Part shown: piece after piece, positions 16,017-23,220 of the stretch
Numbering within the stretch: position 1 is the first letter of the stretch
Layout: every line of letters begins with the position of its first letter
DNA from: an uncultured Lachnospiraceae bacterium
GTDB taxonomy: Bacteria > Bacillota > Clostridia > Lachnospirales > Lachnospiraceae
DNA: 53,268 nucleotides
NCBI GenBank assembly: GCA_946549035.1
Contig: CAMNQH010000019.1
Coordinates: 1 to 53,268, forward strand
Reading direction: 5' to 3'
Position numbers and translations under genes: made by a program
Notes under the pieces: model-generated
Databases searched by the model: none
Seen by the model: the letters and a program-made list of their open reading frames with translations, nothing else
Told to the model about the DNA's origin: nothing

Positions 16017-16820
16017 TATATACTTTGTGGATACATATCCTTTTTTCGTACGCCCGTTTTTGGTATAACGAATATAGTACCAGGATGTTCCCGAGACGCC
16101 CTTTTTTGTTCCCAGGACGGTTACCTTATGGCCGCGGTTCAATGTGCCAATGATGGAGGAGGAGGCGTCCGGATATTTTCGAACATTTAAAAGGAAAGCG
16201 GTTACAATACCGGATTTGTTGGCCTTCTTGGCTTCTTTCAATAGATTGCTCCGGATATAGCCTTTGATGGTTTTTCCCTTGACGGAGCATTGGATGCGGC
16301 TCCAGGAATTGCCGGATTTGTCCTGTGTGGTGCAGAGGATGGTAACGCTGGTATCCGGGCTTACAGTAGTTATAACGGGATGATTAGTTCCGGCGTGCTT
16401 TCGCACATTTGCCCAGGTAGTGGGGACGGCTTTTTTGGAGGTTGTTTTGGTGTGGGCGGCCAGAATATTGGAAAATTTTCCGTAACGGATTTTATTTCCA
16501 GATTTGGTAAAGGCTCGTACCTTATAATAATATTCGGTTCCGCTTTTTAAATTACGATTGCAGAATGCATGCATCTCGGGATTAACAGTCATAAGCCTTT
16601 TGTATTTGCCGTCATAGGCGAAAGCCCGGTAAACTTGATAACCTGAGATTCCCTTTTGACTTTTCCAGGAAAGATTGATACTGTTTGGCGTAGTGGCTCC
16701 CGTTTTTAATTTCTGCACTTTTCCAGGAGAAGAAGCTGCGGAGACAGGGAGAACAGAGGACGCAAACAGCAAGATCATAAAGCCAAGAAGCAGGGAGAAA
16801 TGTTTTGTTGAGGTTTTCAT
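15996..16820 (-). CDS. Secreted fibronectin-III plus twin SH3 (SH3b) domain protein
   Basis: A 274-residue protein with a signal peptide (residues 1 to ~29, ending VLPVSAA). A fibronectin type III domain at ~33-125 (KLKTGATTPNSINLSWKSQK, GYQVYRA, YYYKVRAF) is followed by two bacterial SH3-like repeats at ~130-195 and ~205-272 (LNVRKYPDASSSIIGTLNRG, WYYIRY, GYVSTKYIKI). SH3b domains usually bind peptidoglycan; there is no catalytic domain, so it may be a wall-binding adaptor or a lysin fragment. The start at 16820 has AAGGAG nine bases upstream; the ATG two codons earlier is too close to it. Promoter TTGACA, 17 bases, TAAACT at 16867-16895. Confidence 0.85.
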   Translation of the reverse strand: MKTSTKHFSLLLGFMILLFASSVLPVSAASSPGKVQKLKTGATTPNSINLSWKSQKGISGYQVYRAFAYDGKYKRLMTVNPEMHAFCNRNLKSGTEYYYKVRAFTKSGNKIRYGKFSNILAAHTKTTSKKAVPTTWANVRKHAGTNHPVITTVSPDTSVTILCTTQDKSGNSWSRIQCSVKGKTIKGYIRSNLLKEAKKANKSGIVTAFLLNVRKYPDASSSIIGTLNRGHKVTVLGTKKGVSGTSWYYIRYTKNGRTKKGYVSTKYIKISYPQ

Positions 16821-16866
16821 ATGCATGCACTCCTTTTGCGAATATCATCTAATATCATTGTATAAA

Positions 16867-16895
16867 AGTTTAGGACGGAAAAAGAAAGATGTCAA
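16867..16895 (-). promoter_or_regulatory. Sigma-A promoter of the SH3/FN3 gene
   Basis: On the minus strand TTGACA (16895-16890) and TAAACT (16872-16867) are 17 bases apart, ~45 bases before the start codon. Confidence 0.6.
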
Positions 16896-16941
16896 TAGAA
16901 TTCAAAATCAATTAAGAAATTATATGGAAATTCTTAACAGG

Positions 16942-16981
16942 AAAAAGAACGCCCTATTTCAAGGAATGAAATAGGGCGTTC
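16942..16981 (-). terminator. Terminator of the crotonase gene
   Basis: A perfect 14-bp stem, GAACGCCCTATTTC with GAAATAGGGCGTTC, with a seven-base loop. On the minus strand it is followed by TTTTTC. Confidence 0.88.
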
Positions 16982-17031
16982 GAATCATAAGCCTCTTTTT
17001 GCGAAATTCATATATCCCCAAAATGGGCTGT

Positions 17032-17826
17032 TTAGAAATCGGTTAAATCTGCGGCGCGTCTTTCCAAGAATGCGCTCATGCCTTCTGTCTTGTCATGGGT
17101 GGAGCAGGTGATACCAAACAGATTGGCTTCCATCTCTACTGCATTCTTGATATCCATATCATAGCCGTTGTTAATAGCAGCTTTGGCAATGGATACGGCG
17201 TAGCTTCCCTTGGAAATAATCTTAGCGGCCATGCTCTTGGCAGTATTCATCAGCTCTTCTTTAGCTACTACCTTGTTCACCAGGCCGATGCGGTATGCTT
17301 CGTTGGCGTCAATATTATCGCATGTAAAGATCAGTTCTTTTGCCCGGCCCATGCCTACCAGACGGGCAAGACGCTGGGTTCCGCCGAAGCCGGGGATAAT
17401 GCCAAGACCAGTTTCCGGCTGCGCAAAGGTGGCGTTCTCTGCGGCAATACGGATATCGCAGGCCATAGCGATTTCACAACCGCCGCCCAATGCGAAACCG
17501 TTGACAGCGGCAATGGTAACCTGGCGCATATTCATCAGCTTGAAGAACGGTTCTGCTGCCCGCATACCAAATGCACGTGCTTCTGCAGCGGTAAAGTTCA
17601 CCATTTCAGCGATATCGGCGCCGGCTACAAAAGATTTATAGGGATTGTCTTTCTTGTCCGGTCCTCCTGTGAGGATGACAACTTTTACATCATCTCTTGC
17701 TTCAATTTCGCTTAATACAACGTTCAGTTCATTCAGCGTCTCGCTGTTTAAAGCGTTCAGAGCGCCTGGACGTGAGATGGTAAGGACAGCAATTTCGTTT
17801 TCTACGTCTAAACGTAAGTTATTCAT
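17032..17826 (-). CDS. crt: Enoyl-CoA hydratase/3-hydroxybutyryl-CoA dehydratase (crotonase)
   Basis: A 264-residue crotonase-superfamily protein of normal length. It has the oxyanion-hole segments SFVAGADIAEM and NGFALGGGCEIAMACD, and both catalytic glutamates (GGGCEIAMACD and AQPETGLGIIPGFGGTQRL). It hydrates crotonyl-CoA or dehydrates 3-hydroxybutyryl-CoA; in clostridial relatives this is part of the butyrate route. Here it stands alone, between its own promoter and a strong terminator, rather than in a bcd-etf operon. AGGAGGGTT precedes the ATG. A perfect palindrome overlaps the -35, suggesting a dedicated regulator. Confidence 0.92.
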   Translation of the reverse strand: MNNLRLDVENEIAVLTISRPGALNALNSETLNELNVVLSEIEARDDVKVVILTGGPDKKDNPYKSFVAGADIAEMVNFTAAEARAFGMRAAEPFFKLMNMRQVTIAAVNGFALGGGCEIAMACDIRIAAENATFAQPETGLGIIPGFGGTQRLARLVGMGRAKELIFTCDNIDANEAYRIGLVNKVVAKEELMNTAKSMAAKIISKGSYAVSIAKAAINNGYDMDIKNAVEMEANLFGITCSTHDKTEGMSAFLERRAADLTDF

Positions 17827-17900
17827 GAAGAACCCTCCTGTATGTATAATTTCTTGGCGGTAATTTTTCCGGGGCGTATCTGCCCCGAAGCCTTATCCTA

Positions 17901-17929
17901 ATGGTAGTCCTTTGACAAAGATTTGTCAA
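17901..17929 (-). promoter_or_regulatory. Promoter of crt with an overlapping palindrome
   Basis: Minus strand TTGACA (17929-17924), 17 bases, TACCAT (17906-17901). The -35 is part of a perfect palindrome at 17912-17929: TTGACAAA, two bases, TTTGTCAA. Such a site could be an operator; it resembles but does not match the clostridial Rex consensus (TTGTTAA-N4-TTAACAA). Confidence 0.6.
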
Positions 17930-17967
17930 TAAAAAAAGGTGAGAATGTGGAAGAAAAAATCAATTCT

Positions 17968-18112
17968 GTTACTGTTCACACTTTGGGTGCTCCAGTAACA
18001 GTATCCAGCCCATTTTAAGTCGCCTTCGGCGAGGGGCTGGATATTACGGCAAATGTTACTTTATTGGCCGGACGCCGTGCAGCAAGGTGCACGACGCCGT
18101 GTGAACAGTAAC
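17968..18112. repeat. Nested palindromic element (possible structured RNA or MITE-like repeat)
   Basis: The ends are a perfect 14-bp inverted repeat: GTTACTGTTCACAC (17968-17981) and GTGTGAACAGTAAC (18099-18112). Inside is a stem TATCCAGCCC (18002-18011) with GGGCTGGATA (18034-18043), capped by CGCC-TTC-GGCG, and a short stem GTGCA/TGCAC near 18078-18092. CAGTAAC (17993-17999) and GTTACT (18055-18060) can pair with each other or with the outer arms, so alternative folds exist. No open frame of note. It fills the gap between the crt promoter and the 3-prime end of the next minus-strand gene. Confidence 0.65.
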
Positions 18113-18119
18113 TCAATTC

Positions 18120-19232
18120 TTACGATGGGTTCTTTTTCTTCCATATATGATTTAAAATTCCTCCCCCTACAATAATAATCAACGCCATAATTACCACCCG
18201 TTTGGCTGCTTCTTGAGGCATCTGTCCTTTGGAGCCGATGGAGTCGGAGTAGAAGATGAGACGATAAGAAACTTCATGAGGCGTTCCCATGGCGGTGGTG
18301 TCGGCGATGACGCTCATTTCTTCGTCCATCAGAAGAATCGGTATCTCAAACAGAGAATTTCCCCCCTCTTGTGCCAGATTCAAGTATTTCTCATTTCCCA
18401 CAATCATGTAGTCGTAATTGGGACTGCTCCACTGAAGCCTGGCGTAAGCTCTGCCTTCCCGGACAATTAGCAGGGTAGGAGAGAGAATGCCGGATTTCCC
18501 GCTCCCGCCTGAGAGACTTGCTTCAATGGAATATTCTCCGTCTTCTTGGTCTATGAGAATAGGGGTCGGCGGTACTTGGCTGTTTTCAGTTGAGGCGGAT
18601 GTTTCTATTTGGGTCCCGGAGGAAGCCGTGGGATTCTCCTGAGAGGCGTTTTTTTCCCATGCCTTTAGGGCTTTTTCTATGAGTTCGTAGTCTGGAAGCT
18701 GAAAAAGCAACGCTTCCTTCGGCAGGGAAGATGCGTCAAAGAGAATGTTGCGGTCGTACCATTTTTCCTTCCGTTTACTAAAAGCCGCGCAGGGAAGCGC
18801 TTTGTTTAGCGCTTCCACAGGAAAGCGGTAGACATATTTTCCCTGGTCGTTTTCTTCATAACCCAGATAAGATTCTTCGCTGCTGCGGGCAGCCTCCGTT
18901 CCGGTTCCCGGAAACAGCATGAGATAGCCGGTTCCGCTTAAGGTGAGCAACGCTTCCATTTTGCCCTCAGACACCGTTAATTCTGCCTGAATAATGCGAA
19001 ACATGGAGGAGCTGGATTCCACTTCTACAGAGTAAGTACCGTCTTTGACGTCTCTTCCATAGATGGGAACCATACCGTATGTTACGATTTCTCCTTGAGC
19101 AGCCTGTTCTTGGCCGGCGGCGGTTTGGGGATAGGAAGTGGCAGCCTGACCTGCCTTTACCTCCACCGTCAGGTCGGGTAAAAGAAGCCACAGCAGGAAA
19201 CAAAAAGATAAAGTTTTTCGGAAGTTCAGCAT
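18120..19232 (-). CDS. Secreted, C-terminally anchored protein with two related beta-rich domains (NEAT-like?)
   Basis: A 370-residue protein with an N-terminal signal segment (~5-27) and a C-terminal membrane helix plus basic tail (residues ~345-370, VVIMALIIIVGGGIL then KKK). Two domains look alike: one at ~64-170 (DGTYSVEVESSSSMFRII, LTVSEGKMEALLTLSG) and one at ~231-332 (DGEYSIEASLSGGSGKSGIL, LIVREGRAYARLQWSS, YDYMIVGNEKY), joined by a Ser/Thr/Pro linker at ~195-228. The DGxY start, S-x-M patch and YxYM strand recall NEAT haem-binding domains, but key Ser/Tyr positions are not certain. Its start overlaps the stop of the upstream gene by seven bases, so translation is coupled. Confidence 0.7.
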   Translation of the reverse strand: MLNFRKTLSFCFLLWLLLPDLTVEVKAGQAATSYPQTAAGQEQAAQGEIVTYGMVPIYGRDVKDGTYSVEVESSSSMFRIIQAELTVSEGKMEALLTLSGTGYLMLFPGTGTEAARSSEESYLGYEENDQGKYVYRFPVEALNKALPCAAFSKRKEKWYDRNILFDASSLPKEALLFQLPDYELIEKALKAWEKNASQENPTASSGTQIETSASTENSQVPPTPILIDQEDGEYSIEASLSGGSGKSGILSPTLLIVREGRAYARLQWSSPNYDYMIVGNEKYLNLAQEGGNSLFEIPILLMDEEMSVIADTTAMGTPHEVSYRLIFYSDSIGSKGQMPQEAAKRVVIMALIIIVGGGILNHIWKKKNPS

Positions 19233-20281
19233 TTGTCATCCTCTTTTCTTTCACGGGGAGAAAACCACTTGGTAAACCGCCCTGCCGGATCCTGCATGTT
19301 ACGGACCTTCAACCGGTTTTCTTCATTGAATCCCACCAGGATATTGTGGTTTGCCTCTGCAAGGTAATCAATGATGCCGTCGATATCCGATTTGATATTC
19401 TTTGGACATTGCAGATACAGATGCTTGTTGGCTGTAATATGAAGCGTATAGGAAATGTTGAAATGATACCAAAAAATTTTGTGGAGTGTGGAATACTTGT
19501 AAATCCAAATCATTTCCTGTATGGGTACTACGGCAATTCCTGAGTGAGCGATTTCAATAAAATAGTGTTCCGTAATAAACATGTCCTCTGTAGCTAACTG
19601 AGGAAGCGTGGCCAGCTCTTCTTCTGCCTGGGCCAGAAGTTCCGAGGGCCTTCCAAAGCGCCCAAGCTGCCGGCAGGGCGGGGAAAGCACAGGAAACATA
19701 ATATAGGCGATAGAGATTACAATAGCCGCGCATGCATACAGCCCTGTGGCAAAAAAAGCCGCCAACAGAAACAAATTCTCCAGGGGGAGGTATTCTGGTT
19801 CATTCAGAACGTAAGGAGAGACCTTTCCCCGAAGCCCCTGGGGAGTCCAGGACAGATCCTGGGAGAGGGCGTCTGTTAGTTGATGGTATGCTTTTCCCTT
19901 CTGCATAATTCTGGCCCGAAGATGGACATTAGAAATAAAAGGAAGCCCTTCCTCACAGGTACGGGGAGAAAGCAGTACGAACATGCAGGAATCTCCCGTA
20001 GGGGTATAGTAATAGTAGCCTGTAGTCCGACCTAATCGAGTATTAGTGTATCCTGTAAAGTATAAGTCTGTCAGATCTGTTTCAATATATTGATTCCCGG
20101 TTTTCAGGCTTGCTCCGATTTGGGGATATTCCGTAATCTGAGTGGGAAATAAGAGATCATAAAAAGGAAAAAGAAACCATAATACCCCGAGTAAAATCAA
20201 ATAGAAAAAGGGAGCGATCAATTTGCGCCAATACAAAGACTGGATGCTCCGTGAGATGTAATGTTCATAATTTTTATTCAT
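19226..20281 (-). CDS. Multi-helix membrane protein of unknown function
   Basis: A 351-residue protein that I cannot place in a named family with confidence. One hydrophobic helix lies at ~23-42 (IAPFFYLILLGVLWFLFPF) and a longer hydrophobic stretch at ~163-200 (LFLLAAFFATGLYACAAIVISIAYIMF). Between them is a ~120-residue, probably extracytoplasmic region, and the C-terminal ~140 residues form a soluble domain with a PH/YcxB-like feel (FIEIAHSGIAVVPIQEMIWIYKY). The ATG at 20281 follows TTTTGGAG by six bases; a TTG four codons upstream is rejected. It is the first gene of a two-gene operon and probably functions with the anchored beta-domain protein. Confidence 0.65.
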   Translation of the reverse strand: MNKNYEHYISRSIQSLYWRKLIAPFFYLILLGVLWFLFPFYDLLFPTQITEYPQIGASLKTGNQYIETDLTDLYFTGYTNTRLGRTTGYYYYTPTGDSCMFVLLSPRTCEEGLPFISNVHLRARIMQKGKAYHQLTDALSQDLSWTPQGLRGKVSPYVLNEPEYLPLENLFLLAAFFATGLYACAAIVISIAYIMFPVLSPPCRQLGRFGRPSELLAQAEEELATLPQLATEDMFITEHYFIEIAHSGIAVVPIQEMIWIYKYSTLHKIFWYHFNISYTLHITANKHLYLQCPKNIKSDIDGIIDYLAEANHNILVGFNEENRLKVRNMQDPAGRFTKWFSPRERKEDDKC

Positions 20282-20308
20282 AATATTCTCCAAAACGTTG
20301 ATAGTTCC

Positions 20309-20337
20309 AGTATACGTGTTTGTTTTCCATTTATCAA
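20309..20337 (-). promoter_or_regulatory. Promoter of the two-gene membrane-protein operon
   Basis: Minus strand TTGATA (20337-20332), 17 bases, TATACT (20314-20309), about 28 bases before the ATG at 20281. Confidence 0.65.
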
Positions 20338-20414
20338 GGTGGAATCTGAGAAAAATCAGACCTTTTTTTAAAAAATATGGTGTTTAAAAGGAAAAGAAAA
20401 CTTTCTGTTTACAG

Positions 20415-20443
20415 TTGCTTTTTAAGGCTGTATCTGATATAAT
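20415..20443 (+). promoter_or_regulatory. Strong extended -10 promoter for the Rpn-like gene
   Basis: TTGCTT (20415-20420), 17 bases, TATAAT (20438-20443) with TGA directly before the -10. The long leader to 20666 may carry regulation that was not recognised. Confidence 0.68.
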
Positions 20444-20665
20444 GCGAATACTAATCTGAAGCAGTCTTTGGAGCAATCCAAATCTATATTCTATTCTGTA
20501 CAAGAACATTTTGGGGTTATCCTGATGTATTCTGTCGTACATGATTCCAAGTAGCTTATCTGAATTTGTAGAGCAAATTTGGGCAAAAGGCGCCGTTTTC
20601 GCGCCAAGAAACGGATGATAGGAATTTATCATTAGAATATTATTAAAAATAGGAGGGTTTTGCCT

Positions 20666-21781
20666 ATGCAGCAAAAACGAAGAACACTAAAAGAGCTGAA
20701 TCTGTTGGATGATTTTCTTATGACGGAATCTATGCTTCATAAGGAAACAGCAGAGCTTGTGGCCAGGCTGATTATTGAGCGGACAACCGGGATCAAGGTG
20801 AAAAAACTAATCATTGAGTGCCAGAAGACGATTAACGGTATTGATATGGATCATCATGGAGTGCGCCTTGACGTATCATTGACAGAAGTTCAGATCAAAG
20901 AAGAAGGTGTTGATACGGTAAGAGTATTTGATATTGAGCCGAATATTAGAAAAGATGTCAATCTTCCCCGCAGGAGCCGATATTATCAGGCGTTGGAGGA
21001 TGTAAAGCTTTTGGAGGCGGGTGTGGATTATGGAAAATTGCCAGAGCTTTGGAGTATCTGGATTTTGCCATATGATCCTTTTGGACAAAATCAAATGGTG
21101 TATACTGTAAAAAATATAGTAGAAGGTTTCGAACAAATCGAGTATAATGATGGTATTAGAAAGTGGTTCCTTTATACAGATGGAGTCTATGGCGGCAGTC
21201 CGAAGCTGAAAAAATTGCTGGCCTATTTAAAACACAGCAGCGTTGAAAACGCGGTGGACGAGGAGCTGGCAGAACTTCATCCAAGGGTAGAGAGATTGAA
21301 AAACAATCATAAGATCGGGGTGAAATATATGCATGTACGAGAAAATTTCATATTCAATTTCAAGGCGGAGTTAGAAGAACGAGTAGAAGCGGAGCTGGAA
21401 GAACGAGTAGAAGCGGAGTTAGAAGAACGAGTAGAAGCGGAGTTAGAAGAACGAGTAGAAGCAGAGCTGGAAGAACGAGTAGAAGCGGAGCTGGAAGAAC
21501 GAGTAGAAGCGGAGCTGGAAAAACGGGTGGAAGCGGAAGTAGAAAAAGCCAAAAGCAAAGCAAAAGAATTGGCATTGGAACAGGGAATGAAACAAGGCGC
21601 TGTACGAAAGTTAGTTTCTATGGTATGTAAAAAGCTGCAAAAGGGGAAGAGCATACCTGAGATTGCAGAAGAACTGGAAGAGTCAGAAAGTATTATTTTG
21701 GAGATTAGCAGGGTGGCAAAAGTGTTTGCACCGGAGTATGATGTAGATGCAATCTATCAAAGGCTAAAAGCAGCGAGATAA
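20666..21781 (+). CDS. Rpn/PD-(D/E)XK nuclease family protein with octapeptide repeats
   Basis: A 371-residue protein resembling the Rpn (recombination-promoting nuclease, transposase-31-like) PD-(D/E)XK family. Candidate active-site residues are Asp69 (GVRLDVSL) and Glu91 (VFDIEPN), with the family-like RRSRYYQALED and LPELWSIWILPYDPFG after them. The usual Q or K after the Glu is not obvious (EPN), so activity is uncertain. Residues ~234-289 are seven copies of AELEERVE (the last AELEKRVE), a predicted charged helix. A C-terminal helix (GMKQGAVRKLVSMVCKKL, then IPEIAEELEES) is common in this family. The ATG at 20666 is nine bases after AGGAGG. No transposon ends were seen, so mobility is not implied. 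Confidence 0.78.
   Translation: MQQKRRTLKELNLLDDFLMTESMLHKETAELVARLIIERTTGIKVKKLIIECQKTINGIDMDHHGVRLDVSLTEVQIKEEGVDTVRVFDIEPNIRKDVNLPRRSRYYQALEDVKLLEAGVDYGKLPELWSIWILPYDPFGQNQMVYTVKNIVEGFEQIEYNDGIRKWFLYTDGVYGGSPKLKKLLAYLKHSSVENAVDEELAELHPRVERLKNNHKIGVKYMHVRENFIFNFKAELEERVEAELEERVEAELEERVEAELEERVEAELEERVEAELEERVEAELEKRVEAEVEKAKSKAKELALEQGMKQGAVRKLVSMVCKKLQKGKSIPEIAEELEESESIILEISRVAKVFAPEYDVDAIYQRLKAAR
21365..21532 (+). repeat. 24-bp tandem repeats in the Rpn-like gene
   Basis: Seven in-frame 24-base units encode (A)ELEERVE; the first six encode identical residues and differ only at silent positions (TTA/CTG for Leu, GCG/GCA for Ala). A degenerate eighth follows. The copy number is a multiple of three bases, so slippage would lengthen or shorten the helix without breaking the frame. 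Confidence 0.9.
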
Positions 21782-21816
21782 GGATTTAAATTTTTTACGT
21801 TGAGGGGTTTCAAAAG

Positions 21817-23160
21817 ATGAAGACACTGGATATGACAAAAGGAACGCCATTGAAATTAATTTTACGGTTTGCGATTCCTTTATTTATAGGAATATTATTT
21901 CAGCAGGCGTATAATTTTGCGGATACCATGATTGTGGGGCGGGGATTGGGAGACACAGCGGTTGCGGCAGTTGGTTCTACCGGTGCGCTATATGGGGTCT
22001 TGATTCATTTTGCCAACGGCATGAACAATGGGTTCGGGATTGTGCTTTCCAGAATGTTTGGGGCGAAGAATTACGAGGGGATGAAAAAGGCGGCGGCCAC
22101 GATGATTGTATTAGATGGGGCGGTGGTCTTAATTCTCACTTCCTTGTCTCTTCCTATGCTTAGGCTGTTGCTGGTGTGGCTGGATACTCCGGCGGATATT
22201 TTTGGACAGGCGTATCAGTATATTTTTATTATATTGGCGGGAATGTTTTCTACGATTACCTATAATATGGGGGCAGGATTTATGCGGGCGGTGGGAAACA
22301 GCCGGACGCCGCTGTTTTTTCTGATTTTGTCCTGTGGTTTAAACGTGTCTATGGACATTTTGTTTATCTTTGTGTTGAGACTAGGAGTGATGGGGGCCGC
22401 GCTGGCAACCGTTTTTTCCCAGGTTGTTTCGGCGCTGTTAAGCTTTTGGTATATTTACCGGAATTATGCCGCGTTTTTGCCGGGAAAGAAGGATTGGAGA
22501 CTGGAAAAGGAGTTGGCTGGGGAGATGCTTTCCACTGGATTGTCCATGGGGCTGATGCTGTCCGTATTTTCTTTGGGCTCCATTATCTTGCAAAAGGGTG
22601 TGAATATGTTAGGAACCCGGGTAATTACTGCTCATACGGCTGCCCGGCGGATTCAGGAGATGCAGGTGATGCCCCTGTCTGCCATTGCGTCCGCGAATGC
22701 CACTTTTGTAGGACAGAATTTTGGGGCGAAAGAGTACGGCAGAATCAAAACGTCTTTGAAGCAGGTAATCAGTGCAGAATTATGTTTGTCTTTGGCTGGC
22801 ATATTGATTTCATATACGGCGGGGAGATGGCTGGTTGGCTTACTGCTGGGAACCAGTGATACTATGATTTTGGACTATGGGGTATTAAATACCAGAGTGA
22901 CGTCGTTATTTTTCTTCCCGCTGGGAATTTTGCTTGTGCTAAGGAATGCCATGCAGCCCATGGGTTATAAGATTGCTCCGGTGGTTTCCAGCAGTATTGA
23001 GCTGGGGGTAAAGATTTTATTTACGTTTTTGCTGATTCCCAGAGTGGGATATCCGGGTGTTGTGGTTACAGAACCTATTATATGGGTCTGCTGTGCGGTT
23101 TTTTTGGGTATTGTCTATATCGGTTCCGAAAAGAAAAAAAGGAAGGAATCCTGCATGTAG
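21817..23160 (+). CDS. MATE family multidrug efflux transporter
   Basis: A 447-residue membrane protein with about twelve helices in two halves. The N-terminal GTPLKLILRFAIPLFIGILFQ, YNFADTMIVGRGLGDTAVAAVG, and MRAVGNSRTPLFFLILSCGLNVSMDILFIF are characteristic of MATE (DinF/NorM-like) proteins. They export cationic drugs or metabolites using a sodium or proton gradient. It starts 35 bases after the Rpn-like gene with GAGGGG upstream, so it may share that gene's transcript. A bidirectional terminator follows. Confidence 0.92.
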   Translation: MKTLDMTKGTPLKLILRFAIPLFIGILFQQAYNFADTMIVGRGLGDTAVAAVGSTGALYGVLIHFANGMNNGFGIVLSRMFGAKNYEGMKKAAATMIVLDGAVVLILTSLSLPMLRLLLVWLDTPADIFGQAYQYIFIILAGMFSTITYNMGAGFMRAVGNSRTPLFFLILSCGLNVSMDILFIFVLRLGVMGAALATVFSQVVSALLSFWYIYRNYAAFLPGKKDWRLEKELAGEMLSTGLSMGLMLSVFSLGSIILQKGVNMLGTRVITAHTAARRIQEMQVMPLSAIASANATFVGQNFGAKEYGRIKTSLKQVISAELCLSLAGILISYTAGRWLVGLLLGTSDTMILDYGVLNTRVTSLFFFPLGILLVLRNAMQPMGYKIAPVVSSSIELGVKILFTFLLIPRVGYPGVVVTEPIIWVCCAVFLGIVYIGSEKKKRKESCM

Positions 23161-23163
23161 AAA

Positions 23164-23215
23164 AACAGCCCCTGAGATCAGACGCTTTGTTCTGAATATA
23201 AGGGGCTGTTACTTT
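23164..23215. terminator. Bidirectional terminator between MATE and S15 peptidase genes
   Basis: AACAGCCCCT (23164-23173) pairs with AGGGGCTGTT (23201-23210), with an inner CAGA/TCTG stem. T-rich sequence follows on the plus strand (ACTTTTTG) and A-rich precedes (AAAAA), so it works in both directions. Confidence 0.85.
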
Positions 23216-23220
23216 TTGAA

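Larger units (their letters stand above)
20282..20665. other. Divergent intergenic region with two promoters
   Basis: No coding gene is supported here. It holds a leftward promoter (20309-20337), a rightward promoter (20415-20443), and a ~215-base leader before the Rpn-like gene. A short GGCGC/GCGCC stem lies around 20589-20604. Open frames on the minus strand across it have no ribosome site. Confidence 0.6.

Noticed and set aside
20384-20674. Minus-strand 96-codon frame in the intergenic region
   Set aside because: It crosses the rightward promoter and start of the Rpn-like gene, has no ribosome site and no recognisable protein.
20666-21781. Rpn-like gene as part of an insertion sequence
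   Set aside because: No terminal inverted repeats or target duplications are visible around it, and it sits with its own promoter beside a MATE gene.
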